A stretch of DNA of 64,000 bases from Winogradskyella marina (GTDB lineage: Bacteria; Bacteroidota; Bacteroidia; Flavobacteriales; Flavobacteriaceae), in the NCBI RefSeq assembly GCF_015645385.1, contig NZ_JADOET010000010.1, forward strand, positions 62,001 through 126,000, given 5' to 3'. Both the position numbers and the translations under genes were made by a program. Below the pieces are notes generated by a model. It was not told the DNA's origin. It saw only the letters and a list, made by a program, of their open reading frames with translations, and searched no databases. Shown here piece by piece: positions 1 to 8,895 of the stretch. The number at the start of each line of letters is the position of its first letter. Within the stretch, counting starts at the first letter, position 1.

Positions 1-1
1 C

Positions 2-193
2 TCGAGTATTATCCGACAATTAGTAGGCGAAGATATGGATTTCTTTGGGATTGCTATCGATACCTCTAAAAATGAAATTAGGTCAAACTCAATAAGAGAA
101 ATTAATACCGACACATCAAAAGTTAAGGTTTTAATTATTCCAACGAATGAAGAACTAGAAATTGCTAAGCAGGCGTTTAATCTCGTGAATTAG
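2..193 (+). CDS. ackA: Acetate kinase, C-terminal end (cut by window edge)
   Basis: This is the last 63 codons of a gene that begins before the window; reading from base 2 gives an open frame to the TAG at 191-193. The residues match the end of acetate kinase: a MDFFGI stretch followed by a short Asp/Lys/Asn-rich turn, then the closing strand with IIPTNEELEIA. In this family that Asn-Glu-Glu segment closes the second ASKHA domain. The enzyme interconverts acetyl phosphate plus ADP with acetate plus ATP in the cytoplasm, usually next to phosphotransacetylase, which would lie outside the window. It converges on the mscS gene with only 5 bases between the two stops. Confidence 0.85.
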   Translation, partial: SSIIRQLVGEDMDFFGIAIDTSKNEIRSNSIREINTDTSKVKVLIIPTNEELEIAKQAFNLVN

Positions 194-198
194 AACTT

Positions 199-1125
199 CT
201 ATTGTGGTTTGTCATAGTTAAAATCACGAGGATCTTTTCGAACCCTTAAAGGAATATCTTCTTCATTCTTATATAATTTAAGTTCAGTAATATTGGCAGG
301 AAGATTAAATCCTTTTTCATCGAGAAGTTCTTTGACTTGCTTAATTATAAGTCCTCGTAATACTCTTGATGACTTTCTATAATCTAAGGTTTCTACCCAG
401 AAAAAGACTTTTAGATTAACCGTACTTGCCGATAATTCGTTTTCAATAACAAAATTATCGTGAACATCATCGTGCACAATTTCGGGATGGTTATCTAATA
501 TGTCTTGAATTGCTGCTTTGGCGTCCTCTATATGATCTTCATAACCAATACCTACAATAAATTCATTTCTAAAATAGCCATCAGCCGTGTAGTTTTCAAC
601 CGCTTTTGTAAGCACGTCGCTATTGGGTACAAAAATATCGCGTCCATCGGATGTTTTTATATGTGTATATCTAAAATTTAAGGCTTTTACTTTTCCAAAT
701 AATTCACCTACCATAATAGTATCGTTAACGTTAAAAGGTCTGTTGAAAGCTAAAATTATTCCGGCTAAAAAGTTTTTACCAATATCTTGAAATGCAAACC
801 CTAAAATAATAGCTGCTCCACCTGCTGCTGTTAATATTCCTGTTGCTACTCCACTTAAACCAGCAACTTCTAATGCTAATAATATAGAGATTAAAACGAA
901 AATAATCTTAATAGCTTGAACTAGAAATCGAGCCATTAAAGGGTCTTCAGCTTTTTTTAAGATACGTTTTTTGTAAATACTAGTCAATAGTTTTGCAATA
1001 AGTACTCCTACAACAATTACCAATATACCTAGTGCAATTCTTGGTAAAATGTCTAACAATTCATAGTAATAATTTTGAACAGATTTAGAGATGGTTTCCG
1101 AAGCTGTTTGTAGTAATATTATCAT
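199..1125 (-). CDS. Small-conductance mechanosensitive channel, MscS family
   Basis: A 308-residue inner-membrane channel expected to open under membrane tension and release solutes on osmotic downshock. The N-terminal third holds about three hydrophobic helices (roughly residues 25-50, 68-90 and 95-125). The third is the Gly/Ala-rich pore helix, with AAGGAAIILGFAFQD followed by the GKNFLAG turn typical of MscS. The beta domain follows, with GKVKALNFRYTHIKTSDG and VPNS, then the mixed alpha/beta C-terminal vestibule. Length fits short MscS proteins. It ends 5 bases from the convergent ackA stop and has a 159-base gap to the next minus-strand gene, so it probably has its own promoter. Confidence 0.93.
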   Translation of the reverse strand: MIILLQTASETISKSVQNYYYELLDILPRIALGILVIVVGVLIAKLLTSIYKKRILKKAEDPLMARFLVQAIKIIFVLISILLALEVAGLSGVATGILTAAGGAAIILGFAFQDIGKNFLAGIILAFNRPFNVNDTIMVGELFGKVKALNFRYTHIKTSDGRDIFVPNSDVLTKAVENYTADGYFRNEFIVGIGYEDHIEDAKAAIQDILDNHPEIVHDDVHDNFVIENELSASTVNLKVFFWVETLDYRKSSRVLRGLIIKQVKELLDEKGFNLPANITELKLYKNEEDIPLRVRKDPRDFNYDKPQ

Positions 1126-1231
1126 GTGTTTTTTAATTTGCTCTTAATTATGTTTCAACAATGCGTATTCCTAAAAATAAGAATTATTACAATTAAGTTA
1201 AAGTTTATTTTAACATATTAAAAGTGAAAAT

Positions 1232-1262
1232 AAAAAAAGCGTCCTAAAAGCATTAGGACGCT
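1232..1262 (-). terminator. Intrinsic terminator after the dioxygenase-like gene
   Basis: Read on the minus strand this is a 10-bp perfect stem (AGCGTCCTAA with TTAGGACGCT) around a 5-base loop, followed directly by a run of seven T. It lies 23 bases past the stop of the gene at 1285-1896, so that gene is transcribed separately from mscS. Confidence 0.85.
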
Positions 1263-1284
1263 AAGAACACATTATAGAGTTTAA

Positions 1285-1896
1285 TTATAAATTTGCTAAT
1301 GTTTCATTAGCTTTTAAAGTAATATTACGTTCAGCAACCAAAATACCATCTTCTGATTTTAATTTAAGTATTCGTGTTGGATCACCTTTTTTCACCATAC
1401 GTTTTCTACAAGATTTTGTAAGAAGAGGGTCTTCATCAAATAAAAATGATTCTACAGCATACTCTTGCTTAGAAGGTGCTTTTATAAGTGGAAATATTTG
1501 TTGCGGTTGATTATATCTTCTATCTCCTCCAGGGACAAACGTGTATAACGTATAGCGTCCGTCAGCATCGGTTTTAACCCAACTTCTATGAAACACATAA
1601 CGTCTATCACCTGTATTTCTCAAATCAAAATCACCATCTTCATCGGGCTGCTCTATAAATAGAATAACATCTTTTGCAGGTGTTACGCCATCACTTTGAT
1701 AAATAATACCAGTTAGCTTTAACTTATTTGTTTTCGATCTATAATCTGGTATTGTATCTGTATGACTCATCTGGTCTTCCGCGCGATCATATATAGGACT
1801 ATTAAAATCTAAGTTAGAGTTCTGTTCTTGTGCAGAAACTCCAATCAATACGCTATGGAAGCATATAATACAAAATAAGGTCTTTAGATTTTTCAT
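1285..1896 (-). CDS. Intradiol dioxygenase-like secreted protein, metal ligands apparently lost
   Basis: A 203-residue exported protein with a Sec signal peptide at 1-22 (cleavage after VSAQ). Residues about 58-185 follow the intradiol ring-cleavage dioxygenase fold: an IYQSDGVTPAKDVILFIEQ strand pair, WVKTDADGRYTLYTFVPG, then DPLLT and the closing IL-L segment. Active family members bind Fe(III) through two Tyr and two His, with the His pair in a P-x-H-I-H context just after the TFxP turn. Here the equivalent stretch reads PQQIFPLIKAP, so both His appear replaced by Gln and Phe. I infer a non-catalytic or altered protein, possibly a carbohydrate or aromatic binding module. It is a single-gene unit with its own terminator. 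Confidence 0.75.
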   Translation of the reverse strand: MKNLKTLFCIICFHSVLIGVSAQEQNSNLDFNSPIYDRAEDQMSHTDTIPDYRSKTNKLKLTGIIYQSDGVTPAKDVILFIEQPDEDGDFDLRNTGDRRYVFHRSWVKTDADGRYTLYTFVPGGDRRYNQPQQIFPLIKAPSKQEYAVESFLFDEDPLLTKSCRKRMVKKGDPTRILKLKSEDGILVAERNITLKANETLANL

Positions 1897-2436
1897 GAGA
1901 ATTAGATTTTGGGTTTTACCAAAATTCCAGCTTTTAAATCATAATGCCTTAAAAATCACACCAATGCTACATTTTTACGATAAACCGAAAAAAAAAACAA
2001 ATATTTCCGATGAACTACTTTTTTTCATTAAAATAGTTATTCAATAAAAATACGTGTGATTAGGGTTGCTTTTAGACCATAAAAAGACATGAAATCTTAA
2101 CCGTTTTATATCAAAATGTACGTTTCACAATTCTTTATATTTATGACTTAGAATATATATATTAAAGTGTCGCTATTGTGGAAAATAGAGCTTGTAATTG
2201 GAAAAATTAAACCAGTAATAATTGTTAGTTTTATGTCAGTAAATTTTGAAAATATTCAGAAAACGAGCAAAAGTATTTCGTCGGTAAAATTAGCATTTAA
2301 TCCACTATTAGTGCAGTTTAACTATAAAATATGTATTTCATATATGAATTGTTTTATGAAAAATGCTTAAATAAAGTTGTTTTATTTAATAAATTGTATA
2401 GATTTGTGGGACTAAGATTAATTAAATAGCGTAAAT
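1897..2436. other. Long divergent intergenic region, 540 bases
   Basis: No convincing gene lies here. A GTG-started frame (2167-2370) would give a 67-residue low-complexity peptide with no recognisable family, and I do not accept it. The region is very AT-rich. It must hold the promoter of the minus-strand dioxygenase-like gene and ends with a recognisable promoter for the plus-strand gene at 2437. Confidence 0.6.
2377..2406 (+). promoter_or_regulatory. Bacteroidota-type promoter for the gene at 2437
   Basis: TTG at 2377-2379, 19 bases, then TAGATTTG at 2399-2406. This matches the Bacteroidota primary-sigma consensus (TTG at about -33 and TAnnTTTG at about -7). The predicted start of transcription is near 2413, leaving a leader of about 24 bases before the ATG. 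Confidence 0.65.
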
Positions 2437-2889
2437 ATGAAAACCAAATCTACTTTATTTTGTGCTCTATTTTCTCTAATGATGAGTGTAAGTTTTGCTC
2501 AAAAAGATGAGGATTCTCAAAGTATCATTAGTGGCAAAGTAAACATCTCAAAATACCATAGTCGTGAAGACTTAAAACAGAAGAAAAAAGGAGAATTACT
2601 TGTTCTTTATGTAGAGCGAATTGAAGTTATTGTAAATATCCTTCCAAATATTGCATTTGCAACTAAACCTGGTGTTACCATGGAAAATCTTGGAATACCT
2701 GATACAAAAGATAATAGAAAAGCATTAGAAGATAATATCGATGCCTCTACCTCTTATTTTGATAGTACTATGGAGTTTCAAAAGAAGATACTTCCCTATT
2801 CTGATACTAAAGATTTAATTGCCGCGATTCTTTTTTATGAATCCACATTAAAAGCATTACATACTTACGATGATTTTAAAAAGGACTAG
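2437..2889 (+). CDS. Small exported protein of unknown function
   Basis: A 150-residue protein with a clear Sec signal peptide (residues 1-21, MSVSFAQ cleavage region). The mature part is mostly helical, with no Cys and no family I recognise. It begins with a Lys-rich segment (about residues 45-58) and continues with alternating hydrophobic and charged residues, suggesting a small helical periplasmic or surface protein. It has its own promoter (2377-2406) and terminator (2918-2954), so it is a single-gene unit, placed upstream of the T9SS-related block but not obviously part of it. Confidence 0.7.
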   Translation: MKTKSTLFCALFSLMMSVSFAQKDEDSQSIISGKVNISKYHSREDLKQKKKGELLVLYVERIEVIVNILPNIAFATKPGVTMENLGIPDTKDNRKALEDNIDASTSYFDSTMEFQKKILPYSDTKDLIAAILFYESTLKALHTYDDFKKD

Positions 2890-2917
2890 TTAATTTTTTT
2901 ATTATTATATGTGTTTT

Positions 2918-2954
2918 AAAAACCTTGACCCAGAAATTGTGTCAAGGTTTTTTT
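2918..2954 (+). terminator. Intrinsic terminator
   Basis: A 10-bp perfect stem (AAACCTTGAC with GTCAAGGTTT) around an 11-base loop, ending in a T-rich run. It lies about 30 bases after the stop of the 2437-2889 gene. Confidence 0.88.
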
Positions 2955-3170
2955 ATTCTATGTAATTACTTAAGAACAGGCAGATTTTAGTGGTTTTTTT
3001 ATGATTTATTCAAATTACACCGATAATGTGCTCTTTTGTGTAGGTAAAATAATACATTTAATATAATTGAGTGTATTTTGTCGATATAATTTGTGTTTCG
3101 TGGGATTTATTTATATGTTTGATAATAATTGTATTAAACGCCCTTTAATCTAATATTAAATTTACCTACT

Positions 3171-4493
3171 ATGAAAAAAATTACGCTTACTTCACTTTTC
3201 TTTCTTTTAGTGTTTGGTAATTTATTTGCTCAACAAGAAAAAGGAATTACTGGCTACAATAACTGGCTAGATACATGGACAGACTTTCAACCTAACAAAG
3301 CGGACTACGAAGAACCAACGCAAATATTGTCTGGAAACATTTCAGAAGATATAACTCTAAATAAAAGAGATACCTATCTTTTACTAGGCGACGTTTTTGT
3401 TACAGATAGTACGACTTTAACTATAGAACCAGGTACTGTTATATTGGGAGACTATAAAACCAAAGGGGCATTAATTATAGCAAACGGTTCTAAAATAATA
3501 GCAGAGGGAAAACCAACAGATCCAATTATTTTTACCTCTAATAGAAGTGATAAAAAGCCTGGAGATTGGGGAGGACTATTTTTATTAGGCAATGCTCCTA
3601 TTAATATATTTGGTAATGTAGCTTCTCTTAATTATGGATTTAAACCGTCATCAACTGAAAATATTAGTTATGGTGGTGATAACACCGAAAGTAACTCTGG
3701 TAAATTAAACTATTTAAGAATTGAGTACGCAGGAAAGAAAACTAAAGATTTTGGAAATTTTAGTGGTCTTACCCTTGCTGGTGTTGGTAAAAAAACTGCT
3801 ATTAGTAATATTATGATTAGCTATAGTGAAGGTAATTCTTTTAATGTATTAGGAGGAGAAGTAAACTTAACTAAAACAGTGTCTTATAGGTCTAATAAAA
3901 ACGACTATAATTTTAATTATGGTACACAAAGTAGTATTGAAAATGCTTTAGCGATTCGCTCTCCTTATATTTCAAGTCCAGATGGTTCGCGTTGTATTTC
4001 TGCTAGCTCTTATGATATAATTGAAAACGCAGATACAACTAAAAAAGAAACGTTTGTAAATGCGGAAAACCTTACGTTGGTTAATATCAGTAATGATTTA
4101 AAATCTGATATTCAAGTTGGTTTAGTTCAAGAAGCTATTTTAATTGGTCCAGATGTATCATTGAACCTAAATAGAAGTGTTATTTCTGGTTTTAAACCTG
4201 CTATAATTTTAGACGAAAATATTGATATCAATAATGAGAGTTTAGAAAAGGTAAAAATTACAAATTCTTATTTTAATAATTGTAAAGGAAATATTTTTAA
4301 AAAATATGCAACTAACAACGATGACTTAGAAAGCTGGTACGGAAGTAGAGCTTTTGATAATGTATATTCAAAAGGCCCAGATAAAGAAACATTTATCGAT
4401 TCTGATAACAGTAGAACTCCAGATTTTAGATTGAGAATCAACAAAATTATAGCTTCTAATGATTATTTCGATGATGACGATGAAGAAGAATAA
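3171..4493 (+). CDS. Secreted parallel beta-helix-like protein
   Basis: A 440-residue exported protein: Sec signal peptide at 1-21 (LFAQ cleavage), then from about residue 50 a run of short strands of the type TTLTIEPGTVI, ALIIANGSKIIAEG and PIIFTSNRSD. This pattern recurs in right-handed beta-helix surface proteins of Bacteroidota. A DWGGLFLLGNAPIN segment follows, then further strand-turn rungs. It ends in an acidic tail (DDDDEEE) instead of a type A or B T9SS sorting domain, so export beyond the periplasm is not supported by sequence. It sits 121 bases before the type B cargo gene and may share its surface role; that is inference from position. Confidence 0.75.
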   Translation: MKKITLTSLFFLLVFGNLFAQQEKGITGYNNWLDTWTDFQPNKADYEEPTQILSGNISEDITLNKRDTYLLLGDVFVTDSTTLTIEPGTVILGDYKTKGALIIANGSKIIAEGKPTDPIIFTSNRSDKKPGDWGGLFLLGNAPINIFGNVASLNYGFKPSSTENISYGGDNTESNSGKLNYLRIEYAGKKTKDFGNFSGLTLAGVGKKTAISNIMISYSEGNSFNVLGGEVNLTKTVSYRSNKNDYNFNYGTQSSIENALAIRSPYISSPDGSRCISASSYDIIENADTTKKETFVNAENLTLVNISNDLKSDIQVGLVQEAILIGPDVSLNLNRSVISGFKPAIILDENIDINNESLEKVKITNSYFNNCKGNIFKKYATNNDDLESWYGSRAFDNVYSKGPDKETFIDSDNSRTPDFRLRINKIIASNDYFDDDDEEE

Positions 4494-4614
4494 CATACAC
4501 TAAACGATTAACCTAAATTTTTAATTCTTAACATATTTAATAATAGTTTAAATATGTTACGACTCTGATAAAACCCTAAACAGCTTATAGACTAAAAATT
4601 ACAATCCCAAACTA

Positions 4615-6078
4615 ATGCTTAAACCTACTTACCTATCTCAATTCATATATGGAATTTGTATATGTCTCGCGTTTATGTTTCAAAAAGCGAATGCGCAAAT
4701 AGTTATTGGTACGCCTAATTTAGGTTTTAGTCAAGCTTGTGCAAGTGACTCATTTAATACTTTTAATACCACATTTATTTTTTCACCGGAGTCTGTATTA
4801 AACGCATCAAATCAATTTATTATTGAAATGTCTGATGCGGATGGTGATTTTTCTGATCCAACTATTGTGCATACTACCGCTGCAGGATCTGTAACAGTAT
4901 CACCAGCAACTATTGCGTTTTCTATTCCGGAAACTACTACAGGTGAAAACTATCGTATCCGTGTTAAGAGTAGCGCTCCTGCCGCAACCAGTGCAAGGTC
5001 AGTTCCGTTTGCTGCGTATTATAAAATTCAAGATTCACCATTTACAATAAATAACCTCGTGTCAACTGGCGCATTTTGTAGTGGTGGAAGCTATTTATTA
5101 TCTATTGATAACCCAGGAAGTGGAAATAACGATTCACCGCTTCAATATCCTGGCCTAACCTATAAATGGTATAAAGAAACAGGACCAACAACATCTAGTT
5201 TTGTAGCTGATGGTCCTACATTAACTGTAGACACGGAAGGTACTTATTTTGTTAAAACGAACTACGGCACTTGTACTTCAAACTCATTTTCTAATCGTGT
5301 TACAATAAGTGAAGCTGTTTCAGGAGAAGCGAATGCCACTATTGTTTCAAGTTTAGGAAATCCGTATTGTCCTGAACAAGGCCTAACAACTTTAAGTACA
5401 ATTGGTGGTCTTTCTTACCAATGGTATAAAGATGGAAATTTAATTGAAGATGCTACCAATCAAACTTACCAAACTAATGCGTCTGGTTCATTTTCAGTTC
5501 AAGTAGATTTAGGAGAATGTTCTGCTTCTGGTTCAATAGAATTGGTAAGTGAATTGTTTGATAGCACAATTAATGTTCCAGAGTTTAACGAAATGGCAGA
5601 AGAAGATACATTACTGGTAACGGTAACGACTACAGCTATAAACCCAGAATTTACATGGTATTTGAATGCATCTGTTATTCCAGGTGAAACAAATGCTTCT
5701 TTTGAAGCTACCGAGTTTGGAGATTATAGGGTTAGTATTACACAAACCACAGGTTGTACAACTACGGTTGACTATTTATTTTCTATTGAAGAAGAACTCG
5801 ATCTTTTTCCTGACGTAGAAAACATTCCAAATCTTATCAGTCCCAATGGAGATAGTATTAATGATACTTGGATTATACCAACGCAATATGTTAGTGGTAC
5901 AGATACTGAAGTGATGATAATGAACAGTCAAGGAAAAGTAGTAGTACAAACCAAAGATTACTTAAACAATTGGCCAGAAAACGATTTAAAATTAACGCGT
6001 ATTAATAAAGTCTATTATTACATTATCACAACATCAGATAATAAAACATTAAAAGGTTCAATAACTGTAGTGAAATAA
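4615..6078 (+). CDS. T9SS type B (gliding motility-associated CTD) surface protein
   Basis: A 487-residue exported protein. Signal peptide about 1-27 (KANAQ cleavage). The middle (about 30-390) carries several Ig/PKD-like beta modules with repeated YKWYKETG, YQWYKDG and FTWYLN cores. The end (about 400-487) is a type B sorting domain of the CHU_C family: IPNLISPNGDSINDTW followed by MIMNSQGKVV and YYYIITTSDNKTLKGSITVVK. Such domains route proteins through the type IX machine, commonly with a dedicated PorP/SprF partner. The next gene, one base downstream, encodes such a partner, so the two are almost certainly co-transcribed and work together. It could be a short adhesin or a structural component; the ligand is unknown. 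Confidence 0.9.
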   Translation: MLKPTYLSQFIYGICICLAFMFQKANAQIVIGTPNLGFSQACASDSFNTFNTTFIFSPESVLNASNQFIIEMSDADGDFSDPTIVHTTAAGSVTVSPATIAFSIPETTTGENYRIRVKSSAPAATSARSVPFAAYYKIQDSPFTINNLVSTGAFCSGGSYLLSIDNPGSGNNDSPLQYPGLTYKWYKETGPTTSSFVADGPTLTVDTEGTYFVKTNYGTCTSNSFSNRVTISEAVSGEANATIVSSLGNPYCPEQGLTTLSTIGGLSYQWYKDGNLIEDATNQTYQTNASGSFSVQVDLGECSASGSIELVSELFDSTINVPEFNEMAEEDTLLVTVTTTAINPEFTWYLNASVIPGETNASFEATEFGDYRVSITQTTGCTTTVDYLFSIEEELDLFPDVENIPNLISPNGDSINDTWIIPTQYVSGTDTEVMIMNSQGKVVVQTKDYLNNWPENDLKLTRINKVYYYIITTSDNKTLKGSITVVK

Positions 6079-6079
6079 T

Positions 6080-8827
6080 ATGAAAGCACATTTTCTACTT
6101 TTTATATTATGTATCTGTTCTTTACAGACATTCTACGCTCAAGAAGATGACGGCGTGGTTTCGCTTGCAATACCATCACGAAATTCTTTAACCTTTAACC
6201 GTTTTACCCAAAACCCAACATTTAGTTTTGTGAGAGAACAAACTAAATACATCAGTGTCTATAACAAAAGAGAATGGGTACAATTTGAAAATGCACCACT
6301 CACCTATTTAGCCAGTTATTCCGGACGATTTGGCGAGAATATTGGAGCCGGATTGGGACTTTTTCAACAAAATTATGGAGTATTAACCACCTATGGTGGT
6401 ATTTTGAATTTTGCATACAATGCACAATTAGGTTACGATAGCAACCTAACATTTGGGCTTAATATTGGAGCTTATAAAAGTGGTGTTAATACTGCAAACG
6501 TCATCACTAATTTCAGCGACCCTTCGCTAGAGAATGTACCAGAGAATTTCCTATTAACTATTAATCCTGGTATTAATTATGGGACTGAGTTTTTAGATTT
6601 CGGATTATCAATAAACAATTTAGCATTATACAATTTTGAAGCTTCAGAACTTATTGAAGATAACCCACAACAAAGCATTCAAGCTCATGTAATGTATACA
6701 GGTTACATGGATAGTAGAGGTTTTTTTGACGAAAGTAAATTTACAGGATTGTTACGTTCCGAGTTTCAAAAAGAAGAAACCATTTTATCTGCTGTTGCCA
6801 TGGTGACTGTGCCTAAAGGAATTTGGGCTCAAGCGGGTTATAATACACTTTACGGTGCCTCTGGAGGAGTCGGATTAAATATCACAACACAAATTGCAAT
6901 AGAATACAATTATGAAACTGCTTTTGGTGATTTAAGCAATTATGGACCTTCACATGAAATTACTTTAGCATACCGATTTAAAAATGATAATTATTATAAC
7001 TATAGCCGTGAAGATGAAGTGAGCAGTATTCTTTCATCAGACGGACGAAGAAAACGTCGTGTTACTAAACCTTCAAATTCAAGCGTAGCAAGTAGAAATG
7101 CAGCTGCTGAAAATAAAGCGAAAGCCGAAGCAGATGCAGAAGCTAAATTAGAGGCAGAACAAGAGGCTCAAGAAAAAATTGAAGCAGATAAGGAAGCTGA
7201 AAGATTAGCAATAGAATTAAAAGAACAACAAGAAGCTGAAGCACAGGCGAAGTTAATAGAGGCTCAAAAATTAAAAGACTTAGAAGAAGCTAAGGCTAAA
7301 GCCGAAAAAATTGAAGCGGATAAAAAAGCTGCGGAAAGAGCGGAAACTAGAGCAAAACTACAAGCTGAACAAAAAGCTAAGGAAGAAGCTGCTGCCCGAG
7401 CTAGACTATTAGCGGAGCAAAAAGCCGAAGAAGAAGCTGCTGCTCAAGCTAAACTATTAGCGGAACAAAAGGCTGAAGAAGAAGCTGCTGCTCAAGCTAA
7501 ACTATTAGAAGAGCAAAAAGCTGCAGAAGAAGCTGCTGCTCAAGCTAAACTATTAGCGGAGCAAAAAGCTGAAGAAGAAGCTGCTGCTCAAGCTAAACTA
7601 TTAGCAGAACAAAAAGCTGCAGAAGAAGCTGCTGCTCAAGCTAAACTATTAGCGGAGCAAAAAGCTAAAGAAGAAGCTGCTGCTCAAGCTAAACTATTAG
7701 CAGAACAAAAGGCTGAAGAAGAAGCTGCTGCTCAGGCTAAATTATTAGCAGAACAAAAAGCCGAAGAAGAAGCTGCTGCTCAAGCTAAACTATTAGCAGA
7801 ACAAAAGGCTGAAGAAGCTGCTGCTGCTCAGGCTAAATTAGTAGCGGAGCAAAAAGCTGAAGAAGAGGCTGCTGCTCAGGCTATACTATTAGCAGAACAA
7901 AAGGCTGAAGAGGAAGCTGCTCAGGTTAAAGAAAATGCGATATCAAATGCAACAGATGAACTTGCTGTTTCGATGCAGACAATAACTAAATCAACAGAAG
8001 CATCAAAAACAGTTCAGAATGAGTTATTGGAACAGTTTGATGAGATTGTTGCTATTAAAGATCAGGATCTTAAGGATATGAAAGAAGAAAATGACTTAAG
8101 CGATCAAGGAATTACTGTTCAGCCTAAGCCATTTAAAAGTGTGACAGCTGAGAACAATGCGTTAAGAGCAATTAGAACAGATTTAGATGATGTTATTAAA
8201 ACACGTACAGAGAAAATTGATGAATTAAATAAACTTTATGAAGAACGTGCTGCAATTGGTTCATTAGCTTTAGATGAAGTAACCCTGTTCTATGAAAAGG
8301 AGATTAAAAGATTAAAAGCTGAACAGTTAAAGGCTAAACAAGCAAAAGCGCAATTAGACGTAAGGTTAGAAGCTATTCAGGTCGCAACTGAATTTGAAAA
8401 GCGTAGACGAATTAAGCGTGCAGCTTTTAATAATGAAGACGATAGATATAGTCAAGGAAGAGCCAAGTTGAAAAACATAAGAGAAACCACAAAATTATCT
8501 GCAACACCTTTAAAAGCTGAAGATTTTGATTTTGGAGAAGCACAAGGTAATAGTATTAAGATATTAAAGAATATCAATCATATAGATAGTGGTTTCTATC
8601 TCATAATTGCAGTACATGGTGATGAGAAAAGTAGAGATGAGTTTTTAACTAAAGTTGTTGCATCTGGAAGAACAAATGTAGATTTCTTTCATGACGTGAA
8701 CACTAGTAAATATTATATTTATTATGATAAGGTTGATGATATCGCAAGTGCCAATAGAGCTTTAGAAGCCAAAGGTAATAGACCTTATAATGGAAAAATG
8801 TCAATAGTAAAAATAGAAAACCAATAA
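6080..8827 (+). CDS. PorP/SprF-family protein fused to Ala/Glu coiled coil and SPOR-like domain
   Basis: A 915-residue protein in three parts. Residues 1 to about 315 are a PorP/SprF outer-membrane beta-barrel-like domain with a signal peptide (LQTFYAQ cleavage) and the usual LTFNRFTQNPTFSFV and FGENIGAGLGLF motifs. Residues about 335-800 are charged helix, with a core of twelve near-identical 16-residue repeats at 425-615 (AKLLAEQKAEEEAAAQ). Residues about 832-915 resemble a SPOR domain (GFYLIIAVHGDEKSRDEF then KYYIYYDKVDD), the type that binds denuded glycan strands of peptidoglycan. Ordinary PorP/SprF proteins are about 300-330 residues. I infer a partner that secures the upstream type B cargo and reaches across the periplasm to the wall. 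Confidence 0.85.
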   Translation: MKAHFLLFILCICSLQTFYAQEDDGVVSLAIPSRNSLTFNRFTQNPTFSFVREQTKYISVYNKREWVQFENAPLTYLASYSGRFGENIGAGLGLFQQNYGVLTTYGGILNFAYNAQLGYDSNLTFGLNIGAYKSGVNTANVITNFSDPSLENVPENFLLTINPGINYGTEFLDFGLSINNLALYNFEASELIEDNPQQSIQAHVMYTGYMDSRGFFDESKFTGLLRSEFQKEETILSAVAMVTVPKGIWAQAGYNTLYGASGGVGLNITTQIAIEYNYETAFGDLSNYGPSHEITLAYRFKNDNYYNYSREDEVSSILSSDGRRKRRVTKPSNSSVASRNAAAENKAKAEADAEAKLEAEQEAQEKIEADKEAERLAIELKEQQEAEAQAKLIEAQKLKDLEEAKAKAEKIEADKKAAERAETRAKLQAEQKAKEEAAARARLLAEQKAEEEAAAQAKLLAEQKAEEEAAAQAKLLEEQKAAEEAAAQAKLLAEQKAEEEAAAQAKLLAEQKAAEEAAAQAKLLAEQKAKEEAAAQAKLLAEQKAEEEAAAQAKLLAEQKAEEEAAAQAKLLAEQKAEEAAAAQAKLVAEQKAEEEAAAQAILLAEQKAEEEAAQVKENAISNATDELAVSMQTITKSTEASKTVQNELLEQFDEIVAIKDQDLKDMKEENDLSDQGITVQPKPFKSVTAENNALRAIRTDLDDVIKTRTEKIDELNKLYEERAAIGSLALDEVTLFYEKEIKRLKAEQLKAKQAKAQLDVRLEAIQVATEFEKRRRIKRAAFNNEDDRYSQGRAKLKNIRETTKLSATPLKAEDFDFGEAQGNSIKILKNINHIDSGFYLIIAVHGDEKSRDEFLTKVVASGRTNVDFFHDVNTSKYYIYYDKVDDIASANRALEAKGNRPYNGKMSIVKIENQ
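7352..7924 (+). repeat. 48-bp in-frame tandem repeat, 12 copies, inside the PorP fusion gene
   Basis: Twelve head-to-tail units of 48 bases (the last is 45) encode the 16-residue coiled-coil repeat of the gene at 6080-8827. Copies differ mainly at synonymous third positions and at a few Glu/Ala/Lys sites. Because 48 is a multiple of 3, gain or loss of units would change coiled-coil length without shifting frame. Confidence 0.95.
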
Positions 8828-8895
8828 TAGTTAAGCCAACTTTTTACGTTCTTCTTTGCCCCGAGAAGTAAAGTAAAATAATAAAAAATAGTATC

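Noticed and set aside
2167-2370. 67-codon GTG-started ORF
   Set aside because: AT-driven composition, overlaps the promoter-rich spacer, no family pattern and no promoter of its own.
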